Shown here: piece by piece, positions 62,744 to 64,000 of the stretch | Layout: each line of letters starts with the position of its first letter | Numbering within the stretch: the stretch's first letter is position 1 | Assembly (NCBI GenBank): GCA_964487915.1 | Contig: CAZASN010000002.1 | Location: 398,228 to 462,227 of the forward strand | Direction of reading: 5' to 3' | DNA from: Proruminimicrobium sp964487915 | Lineage (GTDB): Bacteria; Elusimicrobiota; Endomicrobiia; Endomicrobiales; Endomicrobiaceae | DNA: 64,000 bases | Notes under the pieces: model-generated | The model's database searches: none | What the model was told of the DNA's origin: nothing | What the model saw: only the letters and a program-made list of their open reading frames with translations | Program-made: the position numbers and the translations under genes

Positions 62744-62772
62744 TTGACAAAATAAATTTTTTTTTGTAATAT
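62744..62772 (+). promoter_or_regulatory. rRNA operon promoter P3
   Basis: TTGACA (62744-62749), exact 17-bp spacer, TAATAT (62767-62772), 88 bp downstream of P2. The predicted start is near 62779, about 320 bp before mature 16S. Confidence 0.8.
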
Positions 62773-62778
62773 ATTTTT

Positions 62779-63096
62779 CAAGAAGTTAATATAGTTGCCG
62801 GTTTTAAAGGCAACACAATAAAAGTAGTAGGGTTCAAAAAGTCTTCGAAACGAAGCACCCAAACTAATATTAAAGCAGGAAAGAAACCTTTGCTAGTAAG
62901 AGTAAGGCAAAGAGGGTTATCCTTCTCTCGCTTTAAAACGGTCTTTGAAAACTGAATAATGTGCAGATAAGTGCCCTGTAAAAGGGGCAATCAAGCAATT
63001 TAGGGTCTAAGTTGTTTTTTTGTAGTTTTTTTATACTATGTATATAGTATATTTATTAATGTAATTAAGAGCTTAAGCAAAACTCTATAAAATTAT
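62779..63096 (+). other. Structured 16S rRNA leader
   Basis: No gene. It contains hairpins GTTGCC/GGCAAC (62794-62814), GGGT..ACCC enclosing CTTCG-AAA-CGAAG (62830-62860), and CTTTGC/GCAAAG (62888-62912), then the boxA-like site, a GCCC/GGGC hairpin (about 62973-62988) and an ATACTAT/ATAGTAT hairpin (63033-63050). This is the expected layout of an rRNA leader with processing and antitermination signals. Confidence 0.7.
62940..62953 (+). promoter_or_regulatory. boxA-like antitermination site
   Basis: GGTCTTTGAAAACT resembles the boxA segment (core TCTTTGA) found in rRNA leaders, where Nus factors bind. It lies about 160 bases downstream of the P3 start. Confidence 0.55.

Positions 63097-64000
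<904 letters not shown>

Noticed and set aside
62779..63096. Riboswitch or small RNA in the rRNA leader
   Set aside because: Hairpins are present, but the boxA-like motif and position upstream of 16S fit a normal rRNA leader; no known riboswitch core was recognised.

Overview
The window looks like a chromosome segment of a low-GC, Gram-negative-type anaerobe. It ends in the first 900 or so bases of a 16S rRNA gene whose overall look suggests Elusimicrobiota (Endomicrobiia-like). That placement is recalled, not searched. Supporting signs are a four-subunit pyruvate:ferredoxin oxidoreductase, ferredoxin-type proteins, many radical SAM enzymes, an outer-membrane barrel protein and a lipoprotein. 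No phage, insertion sequence, tRNA or CRISPR array was seen.

Layout. 1-3.7 kb: a cut iron-sulfur protein divergent from a Crp/Fnr regulator with a perfect palindromic operator between them, then a MATE exporter, a small membrane protein and a DGC-domain protein. 3.8-9.7 kb: glmS-hisH-hisF followed by two tandem SGNH-hydrolase paralogues. 9.7-15.5 kb: gatCAB, guaA and an outer-membrane barrel protein. 15.6-18.7 kb: the por operon on the minus strand, sharing a bidirectional terminator with the barrel gene. 45.9-56.6 kb: a tightly packed plus-strand run, aroF-tyrA-aroA-plsC-SGNH-ispH-rpsA-ruvA-SGNH-ruvB-queH. 56.6-62.6 kb: a signal-peptidase/methyltransferase fusion, PspC, an aspartate aminotransferase, rplU-rpmA-obgE, a metallo-beta-lactamase-fold hydrolase and a lipoprotein. 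62.6-64 kb: an rRNA operon with three tandem promoters, a structured leader and a boxA-like site.

The striking part is 18.8-45.7 kb: two long minus-strand operons (26677 down to 18838, and 45719 down to 28268), with one plus-strand membrane-protein gene between them. They hold six cobalamin-binding-domain radical SAM proteins, a radical SAM protein resembling tetraether-lipid synthase, a SPASM radical SAM protein, a pair of U32 proteins resembling UbiU/UbiV, a flavin oxidoreductase, an isoprenylcysteine-methyltransferase-like membrane protein, two paralogous PP-loop ATPases, a DegT aminotransferase, an acetyltransferase, four large multipass membrane proteins (two clearly GT39-like), a lipase-fold protein lacking its serine, and a parvulin-FGE fusion. 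Most neighbours overlap by a few bases. My inference is an anaerobic pathway that builds and tailors an unusual membrane lipid or lipid-linked glycan. The product cannot be read from sequence. The block shows internal duplication: an 881-bp perfectly identical core in the two GT39 genes, and a duplicated PP-loop gene that still carries a remnant of its former radical SAM neighbour.

Two regulatory themes recur. Several genes have a -10 element placed so that transcription would begin at or within a few bases of the start codon (leaderless). Bidirectional hairpin terminators separate some of the transcription units.
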